Shown: positions 24,091 to 32,724, counted from the first letter of the stretch. The stretch: DNA of 64,000 nt from Thermoproteota archaeon (GCA_027491785.1 JAOZGJ010000010.1:18028-82027), one strand, 5' to 3'. The notes: generated by a model not told the origin, from the sequence alone. A program made the numbers and translations.

Positions 24091-25665
24091 TTAGTAGCCC
24101 AAATCTCTGAAGAGTTCCGAATCCTGAACGTAACTCTTCCTGAGCTTGAGAGCCAATTCGGCTTTACCTAGCTCTCTCCCAAGATAGGCGGCATGGGAGT
24201 AGCCAGATACTAGCCCGAGATGGAATATCTCAAGGTAAATGTCCGAGGCTTTCTCACCGCATATGGTAACATCAGGTCTCCTCGGATCATCCCACTTGAA
24301 ATGCATGGCACAGATCTCGCCTCGATCCCTGTCTACCCATATCCTGAAGAAACCAGTCCTATCGTACTGTACCTTCCTCCCCCTAGCCTTCACGACCTTA
24401 CCCATAGCATCATATCTGAAGTCTTTCCTCCTCTTCTCCTTCAGGACTAGGAGGTCTATACCGAGATCCTTAGGGAATACTCCCCTCTCCTTTGAGAGGT
24501 ACATCATCTTGACAGCTTGGGCCACTTCCCAGACGGATCCGTAGGTTTTATCGCTTGCCTCCGTAGTTAGGACAATACTCGCTTCAAGCTCAGAGGCGAG
24601 AGCCACCAATTGGGCATTTACTCCATGACTATCGGCATCGATGAGTTCGCTGACATTACCTATCCCCATGAAAAGCTGGACATCTGGATTTCTCCTAGAG
24701 AACTCGTAGAAGGAGATGAGGGACTTGATGAAGCTGGGAGCGTGTATCGGATGAACTATCAGGTCAGCCAAGACGTTATTTATGCCATACTTCCTAGCCA
24801 TTCTGAGATTCTCCTCCATGGCCCTAACCCTTTCCTCCGGTTCACTTGGAAAGTAGCCAGAGGCATAATCATATGGTATTATCACGCAGACCTTATCCTT
24901 CACGATGTCATGAAGCACTTCCATGTTAGATCTCTCGAGGCTCACTATCATATCAACGCCCGCCTCGATAGCAGCTTCTATCTCCTTAGGAGAAATTGAA
25001 TCTATACTTATAGGAGCGTTAGTCACCTCTCTAACTGCTCTAACTATATCTCCTATCTTGGAGGAGTCATCTTGACCAGCAACTACTCCTATATCTATTA
25101 TATCAGCTCCAGATTCTATATAGTGGGCGGTAATCCTCTTTATCTCATTTTTAGTGAGCTTCGGAGCATCCACTATCTCCGCCATGATCCTAATCGGCAG
25201 CTCCCTCGCAATGCAGAGCCCCCTAAGATCTATGCACCTCTCCCTGTCAACCATAGCCCTCGCTCTGTTCACGGCCTCCCTAAACTCCCTATCGGCATCT
25301 CTCCTAATCTCTTCTTCGAGAAGCTCGCATGCAGGTATGTCATGCGATAACTTAAGCCCTTTCCTCACTTGTTCCATTATGATTGGTAGATCAGCTGCAT
25401 CCTTGGGGCCCTTAAACGCTGGAATACCCAAGGAATCCTCTATGTACTTGGAGCTGCCCCTTAACAGCCCTGGGACTATGATGGCATCGTAGCCAGATAG
25501 ATCTAGGGTTTTAATATGCTCCACAATGAACTTAGGTGTTAGTAGTGCGGCCACTGGAAAGGGAACAGCCACGAGATCGTACTCAATACCCGATCTATCC
25601 GCATAGGCTCTGACGTAATCCTTGGCCAGCTCTCCCGTTATCAACAGGTACTTCAATATCCTCAC
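24091..25665 (-). CDS. dihydropteroate synthase-like protein of H4MPT biosynthesis
   Basis: A 524-residue protein. Residues 150-400 form a pterin-binding TIM barrel like dihydropteroate synthase (ESGADIIDIGVVAGQDDSSK, APISIDSISPKEIEAAIEAG). N-terminal (1-130) and C-terminal (400-524) extensions are those of the long DHPS-like proteins found in methanogens and in methylotrophs that use H4MPT. It is expected to join the pterin unit to the ribofuranosyl-aniline, or to take a nearby step in tetrahydromethanopterin synthesis. It is the last gene of a leftward set with the reductase, RFAP synthase and DUF447 genes, 20 bases after the reductase stop. Confidence 0.78.
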   Translation of the reverse strand: MRILKYLLITGELAKDYVRAYADRSGIEYDLVAVPFPVAALLTPKFIVEHIKTLDLSGYDAIIVPGLLRGSSKYIEDSLGIPAFKGPKDAADLPIIMEQVRKGLKLSHDIPACELLEEEIRRDADREFREAVNRARAMVDRERCIDLRGLCIARELPIRIMAEIVDAPKLTKNEIKRITAHYIESGADIIDIGVVAGQDDSSKIGDIVRAVREVTNAPISIDSISPKEIEAAIEAGVDMIVSLERSNMEVLHDIVKDKVCVIIPYDYASGYFPSEPEERVRAMEENLRMARKYGINNVLADLIVHPIHAPSFIKSLISFYEFSRRNPDVQLFMGIGNVSELIDADSHGVNAQLVALASELEASIVLTTEASDKTYGSVWEVAQAVKMMYLSKERGVFPKDLGIDLLVLKEKRRKDFRYDAMGKVVKARGRKVQYDRTGFFRIWVDRDRGEICAMHFKWDDPRRPDVTICGEKASDIYLEIFHLGLVSGYSHAAYLGRELGKAELALKLRKSYVQDSELFRDLGY

Positions 25666-25685
25666 CTAATTAATTAGCTAGCTAA

Positions 25686-26450
25686 TTAGATAGGTAGAGA
25701 TAGGATGTGAACTATGGTATCCTCTAACTGATCCGGATCGTCCACGACTGTAACACCCTCGACCCTTCTCAAGGCTTCTATGTTCCTCCTATCAAGCTCC
25801 CTTATCTTTATCCTAGCTTTCTGAAAACAGTGTATGGCATTCTCTGGGCATGTGAGTTCACATACCCTGCACCCATGGCACCTCGTCAGATCTAAGACGG
25901 GTACCCCATCAAGCTCTCTAATGGCCCCGTAGGGACACCTATTCAGGCACTCCATGCAATTCGTGCATACCTCTCGATCTATGTAGCAGGGGACCTCGGT
26001 CTCCTCCGTCACATCGGATGGGAGGACTACTACAGGAACGCCTCCCTTTAGGGCCTGAGATGTGATCGTCGTCACTATGCTGTCAGAAATGCCGTAAACG
26101 ATCTTAGCTACTGTATTAGATGTAGCTGGTGCTATCACGAGCAATCCGTACCTGCCAAGCATGAACCTACCTGAGTAAGTGCAGCTGGCGCCGGCAACTT
26201 CCTCTGTGATTACCTCCTCATAATGGTTTCCAGGCGATATATCTCCTATTCTATCAAGGATGCCGTACATTCTGGCCACTTCCTCACCGGCCTTGCTCAT
26301 ATAAGTGGTTATCTTAACTCCATGTTTCTCCTTGATCCTCTTTAGAACACCAAAACTCTCCCTCATGAAGCTTCCTGATCCAGTTATTCCCCATGCGATG
26401 AAATGTAGACCTCCTTCTCCTCTTAGCAATCCCAAGTTTGCATCAACCAT
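25686..26450 (-). CDS. dmrX: flavoprotein-ferredoxin, probable dihydromethanopterin reductase
   Basis: A 254-residue fusion. Residues 12-165 are a flavoprotein of the archaeoflavoprotein/Dfp type (WGITGSGSFMRESFGVLKRI, LLVIAPATSNTVAKIVYG). Residues 175-215 carry two 4Fe-4S motifs, CTNCMECLNRCP and CHGCRVCELTCP. This layout is that of the archaeal dihydromethanopterin reductase (DmrX) of Methanosarcina, which makes H4MPT from H2MPT with electrons from reduced ferredoxin. The neighbouring RFAP synthase and DHPS-like genes support this role. The electron donor here is inferred. Confidence 0.78.
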   Translation of the reverse strand: MVDANLGLLRGEGGLHFIAWGITGSGSFMRESFGVLKRIKEKHGVKITTYMSKAGEEVARMYGILDRIGDISPGNHYEEVITEEVAGASCTYSGRFMLGRYGLLVIAPATSNTVAKIVYGISDSIVTTITSQALKGGVPVVVLPSDVTEETEVPCYIDREVCTNCMECLNRCPYGAIRELDGVPVLDLTRCHGCRVCELTCPENAIHCFQKARIKIRELDRRNIEALRRVEGVTVVDDPDQLEDTIVHILSLPI

Positions 26451-26533
26451 CCTTCATTTCTCCCTTTCTTCTATTTTCCCTTTCTCCATCTTTCCCTTTC
26501 CCTTCCTTCCTTTTCTCTGCCTCATTTACAGAT

Positions 26534-27493
26534 TCAAATGGTGAGCAATTGAGCACCCGCATTGTTAGCCCTCGACACGATGACCTTACCCCCTCCATGT
26601 TCCCTCAGGAAGCCCTTCAATTTATCAGCTAGCTTCTGATAACTATCCTCATCAGCCAAGCCATAGAACGATGGGCCCCAGGAGCTTTGTCCAGCTCCAT
26701 AAGCTCCATTCTCCAGCAGGAACTCCACTCCCTTCTCTATTAGAGGAGACCTGAAGATGCCTCCCTGGACATGGGAGAACATCCTACCTACCTCCCTCTC
26801 GAACTTTGTGATCGCATCGCCGAAGCCCTGAATGTCCCTCTTCATCAGCGAGGGGATTATTTCAAGGATGAGTATCCTGAAGGTCTCGCAGGTGCATTGA
26901 TCGATCTCCCTCAACTTCCTCGTCAAATCCTCAAGAGAAAGCTCCTCCTTCTCTCCGGATATACCTTCCTCCATTCTAGGCATACCGATTACGAAGATCC
27001 AATCCTTGGGAAACTCGTATCTGGATATGAGGATAGGTATCTCTCCCTTCTCAACTCCTCCGTCGACGATCAGACCACCATACTTGAAGGAATAGATCCC
27101 AACGCCCGATCTCTTTCCCCTCCCAAGGATCTTGGCCAGCTCTTCCACAGAGACATCCATTCCTGAGTGCTTCAACATAGCATAACCTATCCCCAGTGAG
27201 AGTTGCGTTCCAGAGCCCAAGCCCACATGCGGGGGTATGTCCTCGATGATCCTTATGCTCATTCCATCCTCGATCTTGAAATGTTCCTTCACCTTCTTGG
27301 CATAGAGTAGGGCCCTCTCCCCACCGCCCATGACTTGGAATCGATCGGCATCGGACACCTCTAAGATAACGCGAGGATTGTTAAGAGCGACACCCACGCT
27401 TCCATAGGACCTCCTAAGATCGCCCTTCATGTCTAAGATCCCGAAATGTATCCTAGAAGGTGTTTTCAAGATGGTTTTCATTACATCGCCCAA
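26534..27493 (-). CDS. mptG: beta-ribofuranosylaminobenzene 5'-phosphate synthase
   Basis: A 319-residue GHMP-fold enzyme that condenses 4-hydroxybenzoate or 4-aminobenzoate with PRPP in the first committed step to the methanopterin side chain. Family marks are TPSRIHFGILDMKGDLRRSYGSVGV at the start (given here only as a region, residues 9-32), PPHVGLGSGTQLSLGIGYA in the GHMP loop, GRGKRSGVGIYSFKYGG, and AYGAGQSSWGPSFYGL near the end. The frame opens with TTG at 27493; ATG at 27481 is an alternative. A promoter-like AT-rich gap of 182 bases precedes it. Confidence 0.88.
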   Translation of the reverse strand: MGDVMKTILKTPSRIHFGILDMKGDLRRSYGSVGVALNNPRVILEVSDADRFQVMGGGERALLYAKKVKEHFKIEDGMSIRIIEDIPPHVGLGSGTQLSLGIGYAMLKHSGMDVSVEELAKILGRGKRSGVGIYSFKYGGLIVDGGVEKGEIPILISRYEFPKDWIFVIGMPRMEEGISGEKEELSLEDLTRKLREIDQCTCETFRILILEIIPSLMKRDIQGFGDAITKFEREVGRMFSHVQGGIFRSPLIEKGVEFLLENGAYGAGQSSWGPSFYGLADEDSYQKLADKLKGFLREHGGGKVIVSRANNAGAQLLTI

Positions 27494-27675
27494 CCTAATG
27501 AGTTAGAGGTATCTAATATATAAGCTATCAAAATCAAATAACAACGAAAATGATGCGGTTTCGATCCCAAGGTTGTGAGAGCATTAAAGGCCTCAAAGAC
27601 TTCAACTGAATGTCTCATCATATAACTGTACTTAACTCAGATTAAGTTAGTTAAAAATAATTTATGTTTACCCAT
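27494..27675. other. AT-rich spacer inside the H4MPT set
   Basis: A 182-bp gap between the DUF447 and RFAP synthase genes with TATA-like runs near 27640-27665 and a short inverted repeat ACTTAA/TTAAGT near 27633-27650. It suggests a separate promoter for mptG. No gene is seen. Confidence 0.4.
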
Positions 27676-28350
27676 TTATTTATTTAACTTAATATTGAGT
27701 CTATTAACGATATCTCTCATTATCCTGTTATAGGGTTCCTCGGGACATATTCTAGAGACGAGCTCGCTGTAATGGAGAACCAATTTAGTCAGCTTTTCCG
27801 CATCCTTGGGCCTTATCTTCCTGAATACAGGGATTCTCGTTGCATGGATAAGGGATTCCAAAACTGCGTGTCTGCACCTAGTAAAGAAGCAGGGCTTTAC
27901 TTTCCTCAGCAAGATCCCATCTATTCTTAGCTTAACAGATAAGAAATCTCCTTTATCCTTGAAGTTTAGAAGAGAAACTTCCATAGAAGCGTTCGAGCCT
28001 TTAAGGGGGGGTAGCCTCATGCCATAGGACATGTCATAACCTTCCTCAGGTATTTCGTTGAAGGTAGCTAGGTAAAAGATTTCCACGTCATCAAGCAGGT
28101 TAATCAGGGCAGAGCTCTCCCTCATCAGGTTTTCAAGCGTAGTAGTACCCTTAAATAGTTTCTCAATGATGACTGCACTTCCAGCCCTTCTCACACCTAT
28201 TGGCGCCGAATGAAGGGAACCATCTCCATTCTTGGTCGTGCATATGGACTCCACTAGCAGGCCATCACTGAGACCGATATTATCCAATAAATCCGGCACA
28301 TCAAAGCTGGTATAATTGCCTGGAGGTGGGATTTTTCCCATCGCACCCAA
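27676..28350 (-). CDS. DUF447-family protein associated with H4MPT metabolism
   Basis: A 224-residue soluble protein of the DUF447 family, whose members resemble FMN-binding split-barrel proteins and occur mainly in organisms that make H4MPT. Conserved parts are GLLVESICTTKNGDGSLHSAPIGVR (residues 32-56), KCFFTRCRHAVLESLIHATR-like segment near 155-175, and a helical C-terminus. Its reaction is unknown. The frame begins with TTG at 28350; ATG at 28341 (GKIPPPGNY) has a weak GGGGGAT site before it and is my preferred start. It diverges from fae across a 151-bp shared promoter. Confidence 0.75.
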   Translation of the reverse strand: MGAMGKIPPPGNYTSFDVPDLLDNIGLSDGLLVESICTTKNGDGSLHSAPIGVRRAGSAVIIEKLFKGTTTLENLMRESSALINLLDDVEIFYLATFNEIPEEGYDMSYGMRLPPLKGSNASMEVSLLNFKDKGDFLSVKLRIDGILLRKVKPCFFTRCRHAVLESLIHATRIPVFRKIRPKDAEKLTKLVLHYSELVSRICPEEPYNRIMRDIVNRLNIKLNK

Positions 28351-28501
28351 TCCCCCCTATAGGCTAAAAGGCTATATCCATGCAGTCCTCTCAACATGTT
28401 AGCTGGTATACCTGAGGAAGAGTTAGTTAATGACGACTTATCATTAATTTATTTTAGTTGCTTATCAGCAAAATTAATAACTTCTCATTTCACAAAGATA
28501 T
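28351..28501. promoter_or_regulatory. bidirectional promoter between DUF447 and fae
   Basis: AT-rich region serving both directions. For fae, a TATA-like AAATTAATAA lies near 28470-28480, about 25 bases from the ATG at 28502, so the fae mRNA is probably leaderless. The inverted repeat TTAATGA/TCATTAA (28427-28433 and 28441-28447, spacer 7) sits upstream of this box and is a possible operator for shared control. Confidence 0.5.
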
Positions 28502-28990
28502 ATGCTACTTGTAGGGGAAGCTCTGGTTGGTGAGGGCAACGAGGTCGCCCATATCGATTTAATCATCGGAGATAAGGATGGACCCGTAGGTAACGCCTTC
28601 AGTGTATCCCTGTCCAGCCCAAGGCAGGGACACACCCCCTTACTAGCTGTACTGGAGCCAAATCTTCAGCCCAAGCCGTCGACATTGATAGTGAACAAGG
28701 TAACGATAAAGAACGCCTTCCAGGCGGAATTGATGTTCGGTCCAGCCCAAGCGGCGGTCGCCAAAGCCGTTGCCGATTCTGTGGCTGAGGGGATAATACC
28801 AAAGAACTTGGTGGAGGATATAGTAATAGTGGTCTCCGTATTCATTCACTGGGAGGCTAAGGATAAGGAGAAGATCTACAAATATAACTATGAAGCCACG
28901 AAGCTGGCGATAAAGAGGGCCTTCTCAGGAGAGCCTTCAATAGATGAGGTCCTAGAGAAGAAAGATAAAGCAAAACATCCCTTTGCATGA
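28502..28990 (+). CDS. fae: formaldehyde-activating enzyme Fae
   Basis: A 162-residue Fae, which condenses formaldehyde with tetrahydromethanopterin to methylene-H4MPT. The catalytic histidine lies in [12 protein letters not shown] near the N-terminus. Further strong matches are [54 protein letters not shown] and the C-terminal HPFA. Unlike most archaeal versions, it is not fused to hexulose-phosphate synthase. The product is the substrate of the MtdB-type dehydrogenase two genes on. The start gives a few residues fewer than bacterial Fae, consistent with a leaderless ATG. Confidence 0.95.
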   Translation: MLLVGEALVGEGNEVAHIDLIIGDKDGPVGNAFSVSLSSPRQGHTPLLAVLEPNLQPKPSTLIVNKVTIKNAFQAELMFGPAQAAVAKAVADSVAEGIIPKNLVEDIVIVVSVFIHWEAKDKEKIYKYNYEATKLAIKRAFSGEPSIDEVLEKKDKAKHPFA

Positions 28991-28994
28991 ATTA

Positions 28995-29035
28995 ATCTCT
29001 TCTCTTATCCCCTCAATTTTTCTTTTTATCTCGAT
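28995..29035 (+). terminator. T-rich terminator after fae
   Basis: The stop of fae is followed by pyrimidine-rich sequence with TTTTTCTTTTT at about 29018-29028, typical of archaeal termination. The next gene has its own promoter region, with a TATA-like TATTTAAATG near 29157-29166. Confidence 0.45.
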
Positions 29036-29196
29036 CCAATTTTCATGGGGGCTTTTTCATGAAAAATTTTGATATCAATTAAGTAACACGAAAATTATAG
29101 GGAGTGCTACTTATCGAAGAATTTTAGATTCATCTAGAATGATTCAGCAAACCGGAATATTTAAATGATATAGGGGATATATTCCCTAGACCCATT

Positions 29197-31029
29197 ATGA
29201 CAGATATAGAGAGAGAACGTGTTATTCTTGCGGCCAGTATGGCCGCTACCTTTAGGCCTGACTTAATGACTAATGATAAGGTTGAGGCAGCTACCAAGGG
29301 ACATGGCGTCCTTACGATACCTGTTCTTGTTGCAGCAAATTCCATAGCGGATGATCTCCTCAAAGGCTTTGATATATCCTTGGTGGATGCTGCTGCCCCT
29401 GACTTGCCTCTGGATATCATCATAGAGAGAGCCGTTAACGCAGCTAAGAGCGCTGGAGCTGCACCTGAGAATGCTGCTCTAATTGCCGCAGCCCTCGCGT
29501 ATTTCTCTGGAGCTGCAGCTAGGGCAGGCGTTCCAATGGCAAACAGAAAGCTTGGTGCAATAGCTAGGATTCATGCTGGAGCAACGAGGACTAGCGCTAT
29601 AGCACTCACAACCAACAAGTTCACCCATAGGATAACCGCATTCCCTGCCTACAAAGCCATATATGAGAAGCTCATGGATAAGAAGCTGATAAAACTTGAT
29701 GGGGCTGTGCTGCCACCCTTCGTGGCTGGAGGTGCGATATATGGGCATAGCAGGCTGGGAGAAGATATAGTAGTTCCTGAGCTAGCTAAGGAGGCAGCTA
29801 AGGTTGGGGCCTTAGCCATGAAGAACGCCATGGAAGGAGCTGGTATGACCGCCTATCCACTATGGCCCGCACTGATAGCCGCCGCAGTTACGATGGAGAT
29901 AGTGCATCCGGACTCTTTCCTCGGTGAGGAGTACGGTCCCTTCGGTACCAAGTTCTCATGCTATGCTGCCGGCCAGGGAGCCGTTGAAGCCATGGGATTA
30001 CCAGCCAAGATTCACATAAGGGGAACAGGAGAGGAGTATGATACGGCCCAAGTCATCGGAGACTTCGGGCTAATACTGAAGGACATAGGCGCACCTACGG
30101 TCATTGGGATGATGGCTCTCAATGAGATATTTGCCGGTTTCCAGGAATCGGCCATAATAGGAGCGGGATTCTCAGGAGGACCCGTAAATCCACCTTTAGG
30201 GCACTTAAATGGAGATGCTGTACCTGCCATCAAGCTATTGCTGAAGTACAAGGGAGATGTCTACGCAGTAGCTGATGAGATAAAGAAGTACAAGATGGAG
30301 AGCTTCTTCGATCCTGAGATGGCCCTCACAGCGCTCAACACGATATCTAGGGTAGCTGAGTGGGTGAAGAGAGGCCCCGTGACGAAGGCCCTGATGATAG
30401 CTGGAGAAGAGGTGAGGGATAGAGCCGTATACAGGAGAGCAGCCAAGGCGTATGAGATGCTCAAGGCAGGAAAGAGCGTTGAAGAGGTAGCTAGAGCCCT
30501 TGATGAGGAAAGGCTCCATTACGTTGAGAAGAGATCCTCTGAGATGCTTAGCGCTTTCTTAGGCAAGAAGATAGAGCTCAAGTTCACTGAACTGAGACCT
30601 CAGGCTAGGAGACACGATGGATTCACCGCCAAATACTGGGGATTCGACTCCTACATCTCATACGACATCACCATAGATGGCAAGAAGTATCATATAGAGG
30701 ACCTCTCAGCTAAAGCAGTTCCCGAGTATGCGATAGAGGGCAAGGGCAGAGATGATCCCAACATGGGTACAGCAATATTCGTTGGTTCTGTTGTTGCTCA
30801 GGAGCTTCAATACATAGGTCACACCATAATAAACGTGACAGTGCCAGCCGCTGTCGCAGCGATACTGGGAATGGATCCAAAGGAGGCCGGAAAGAAGGCC
30901 GAAGAGGGAGCTTACCTGACGAGAGCCATACCAGGAGCCAAATACACTGCTAGGGAAGTAGCCGCCATGGCTAAGAGAATCTACGAGATGATGTCTCAAG
31001 AGAAGCACGATATACTCCCGCCTCAGTGA
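29197..31029 (+). CDS. 610-residue protein of unknown family between fae and mtdB
   Basis: I do not recognise this protein. It is soluble, has no signal peptide or transmembrane helix, and is very rich in alanine and glycine. I see one cysteine (FSCYAAGQG near residue 250). The N-terminal half is mostly helical, with glycine/histidine loops such as TKGHGVLTIPVLVAANSIAD, GAIARIHAGATRTSAIALTT and GGAIYGHSRLGED. The middle contains GAGFSGGPVNPPLGHLNGDA. The C-terminal third turns to beta structure (KYWGFDSYISYDITIDGKKY). High-quality coding over 1.8 kb and its place between two formaldehyde-oxidation genes argue for a metabolic enzyme, perhaps one that makes or uses a C1 unit. It has its own promoter but ends 50 bases before the mtdB frame. 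Confidence 0.8.
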   Translation: MTDIERERVILAASMAATFRPDLMTNDKVEAATKGHGVLTIPVLVAANSIADDLLKGFDISLVDAAAPDLPLDIIIERAVNAAKSAGAAPENAALIAAALAYFSGAAARAGVPMANRKLGAIARIHAGATRTSAIALTTNKFTHRITAFPAYKAIYEKLMDKKLIKLDGAVLPPFVAGGAIYGHSRLGEDIVVPELAKEAAKVGALAMKNAMEGAGMTAYPLWPALIAAAVTMEIVHPDSFLGEEYGPFGTKFSCYAAGQGAVEAMGLPAKIHIRGTGEEYDTAQVIGDFGLILKDIGAPTVIGMMALNEIFAGFQESAIIGAGFSGGPVNPPLGHLNGDAVPAIKLLLKYKGDVYAVADEIKKYKMESFFDPEMALTALNTISRVAEWVKRGPVTKALMIAGEEVRDRAVYRRAAKAYEMLKAGKSVEEVARALDEERLHYVEKRSSEMLSAFLGKKIELKFTELRPQARRHDGFTAKYWGFDSYISYDITIDGKKYHIEDLSAKAVPEYAIEGKGRDDPNMGTAIFVGSVVAQELQYIGHTIINVTVPAAVAAILGMDPKEAGKKAEEGAYLTRAIPGAKYTAREVAAMAKRIYEMMSQEKHDILPPQ

Positions 31030-31055
31030 ATCCCTTACTTTCTCCTTTTTTCTTA
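31030..31055 (+). terminator. T-rich stretch after the 610-residue gene
   Basis: TTTCTCCTTTTTTCTTATTTC directly follows the stop. It may terminate some transcripts before the dehydrogenase gene, whose start is about 50 bases further on. Confidence 0.35.
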
Positions 31056-31079
31056 TTTCAGCTTATATCTCGAGGGTAG

Positions 31080-31988
31080 GTGTTAAGTTTGGAGTTTAAG
31101 AAGATAATGATCTTTTTGAGTACCGATGAGTACCCGAGCCCCTTCGACATACAGATGATGTACGATTCGGGGGCAGATCACGTGATCTATTACGGTAATG
31201 TAGATTCAAAGAAGGCTAAGCAGCTTATTATGGATTCCATGTTCCCGAGGGGACCTGAGGGGGTCGTTTACACTGGTATGTTCATAGGGGGAACTAACGT
31301 AGAAGAGTGCTTAGCTATAGCAGATGTAGCTAAGAAGACGATGTTCCCTCCATTCCAGATAGCTACGATAATAGATCCCCAGGGCGGCTATACCACTGCT
31401 GCAGCCTTAGTTGCTAAGGTAGAGAGATGCCTGAAGGACAAGTTCAACTTGGACATATCCGAGGCTACCGTAGCTGTTGTTGGAGGAGCTGGCAAGGTGG
31501 GAGGTAATGCGGTCCTACTGCTTGCTAAAGATGGAGCTAAAGTGAGGATAGTGGATATCCTTCTTGATTTAGCTAAGAAGAGGAAAGAAGAGGTAAACAA
31601 AGTGGTAGGAGAGGAGAGAGTTGAGGTCTTTGAGGAGGAACCTAGAAGCCCGGACGTAATGGAAAGGGCATTGAAAGGCGCTGATGTCATCATAACAGCG
31701 GGTCCACCTGGGCTCCAGCTAGTGCCCAAATCCGTATTGGAGAAGATAACTGAATGTAAGGTGGCAGCCGATGTTAATGCCGTTCCCCCGTTGGGAATAG
31801 AGGGGCTGAAGAGTTCTAAGGATTGCAAGGCCTTCTTGGGAAACATTCACGGCATTGGAGCTCTTGCAATAGGACCTTTAAAGAATCAGGTCGAAATGGA
31901 ACTCATAAAGAGGGCACTTAACGAACCTTCTGGCTTCTTTGAGCTAGATGAAATGCATAAAGTGGCCAAGAGCCTGCTAGGCCTTTGA
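31080..31988 (+). CDS. mtdB: NAD(P)-dependent methylene-H4MPT dehydrogenase (MtdB type)
   Basis: About 300 residues. The N-terminal FKKIMIFLSTDEYPSPFD, GADHVIYYGNV, VVYTGMFIGGTN and IDPQGGYTTAAALVAK match MtdB of methylotrophs. A Rossmann motif VAVVGGAGKVGGNAVLLLA follows near residue 140, and ADVNAVPPLGIEGL plus GIGALAIGPLK close the match. It oxidises methylene-H4MPT to methenyl-H4MPT with NAD(P), unlike the F420-dependent Mtd of methanogens. The frame opens with GTG at 31080, but GAGGGTAGGTG at 31072-31082 and family alignment favour TTG at 31089. This supplies the oxidation step after Fae; the cyclohydrolase and formyl-transfer genes are not in the window. Confidence 0.9.
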   Translation: MLSLEFKKIMIFLSTDEYPSPFDIQMMYDSGADHVIYYGNVDSKKAKQLIMDSMFPRGPEGVVYTGMFIGGTNVEECLAIADVAKKTMFPPFQIATIIDPQGGYTTAAALVAKVERCLKDKFNLDISEATVAVVGGAGKVGGNAVLLLAKDGAKVRIVDILLDLAKKRKEEVNKVVGEERVEVFEEEPRSPDVMERALKGADVIITAGPPGLQLVPKSVLEKITECKVAADVNAVPPLGIEGLKSSKDCKAFLGNIHGIGALAIGPLKNQVEMELIKRALNEPSGFFELDEMHKVAKSLLGL

Positions 31989-32044
31989 TTTTTTGACTCT
32001 CCTCAACTCAACTTTTTATCTATCTCTTAGGGGGAGGTTCATCA

Positions 32045-32284
32045 GTGGTTTATATGATTAAAGTGAGATGTCCAGTCTGTGGAAAGGAGTTTGAAGTAGA
32101 GAAAGGACCCATCGTTACATGCCCGGACTGCAAGGCCCCTCTCAGGATCACGGTCCTCGAAGGTGGAGCTACACTAGCTGAAGTTGCTGTGGAGGAGGAA
32201 TTAGGAGAGTGGAAAGAGAAAGATCTCATCGAATTTGAGGAAGAGGAATTAGAAGAGCTTTGGGGTGATATAGAGGAGTCCTAG
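32045..32284 (+). CDS. small zinc-ribbon protein with acidic tail, LysW-like
   Basis: A 79-residue protein. Residues 9-28 form a zinc ribbon (CPVCGKEF, then CPDCKAPL). The second half is highly acidic and ends ELEELWGDIEES. It resembles the LysW amino-group carrier in size and layout but lacks the exact C-terminal EDWGE on which LysW carries amino acids. It is better called LysW-like or a general zinc-ribbon protein. GTG at 32045 follows a GGGGAGGTT site; ATG at 32054 is the alternative. It overlaps the convergent nikR by 4 bases. Confidence 0.65.
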   Translation: MVYMIKVRCPVCGKEFEVEKGPIVTCPDCKAPLRITVLEGGATLAEVAVEEELGEWKEKDLIEFEEEELEELWGDIEES

Positions 32285-32724
32285 CCTATGGGGCTTACGA
32301 CGGTCCTTACCTGTTTTACTCCTTTTTTGGATGATACCCTATCAAGCAATTCCTTTACCCTCTTAGCACTCCCTTTCACTATTATTATCAATATGCAGTG
32401 CTCCTTATCCAAGTGGATATGGGTGTTGGATAAAACGATATCGAGGTACTCGTGCTGTATCTCGGTCAGGTACTCATCTATTCCCCTCGTCTCATGATTG
32501 TATATTATATTGATCGTGCCGACCACGTTTCCCTCCTTACACTGCCAGTTCCTGTCAGCTAGGAAGTTCCTCATGGCCAGCCTTATAGCCTTGGATCTCT
32601 TCATTCCAATTTGAGAGATTGTTTCATCAAATTCCCTGAGTAAATCAGCTGGTACAGATACGCCAAACCTGACTACCCTACCATCTCCCAAATTTTCTTC
32701 TACTTTGTTCTTTCTCTGAGACAT
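32281..32724 (-). CDS. nikR: nickel-responsive regulator NikR
   Basis: A ribbon-helix-helix repressor of about 147 residues. The DNA-binding part is RVVRFGVSVPADLLREFDE with KRSKAIRLAMRNFL. The ACT-like domain holds the nickel site, including HEYLD, the THIHLDKEHC run with its histidines and cysteine. The frame opens with GTG at 32739, but ATG at 32724 after GGAG fits the family. It lies 21 bases after the last gene of the nickel/oligopeptide-type transporter operon and on the same strand, so it is probably the seventh gene of the operon it controls. Confidence 0.92.
   Translation of the reverse strand: MSQRKNKVEENLGDGRVVRFGVSVPADLLREFDETISQIGMKRSKAIRLAMRNFLADRNWQCKEGNVVGTINIIYNHETRGIDEYLTEIQHEYLDIVLSNTHIHLDKEHCILIIIVKGSAKRVKELLDRVSSKKGVKQVRTVVSPIG

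Noticed and set aside
29197..31029. The 610-residue protein as an L-serine dehydratase-like enzyme
   Set aside because: Some alanine/glycine-rich loops look vaguely similar, but the cysteine cluster and signature motifs of that family are missing.
32045..32284. Calling the zinc-ribbon protein a true LysW amino-group carrier
   Set aside because: The defining C-terminal EDWGE is absent and no lysine or arginine biosynthesis genes are nearby, so only a LysW-like label is kept.
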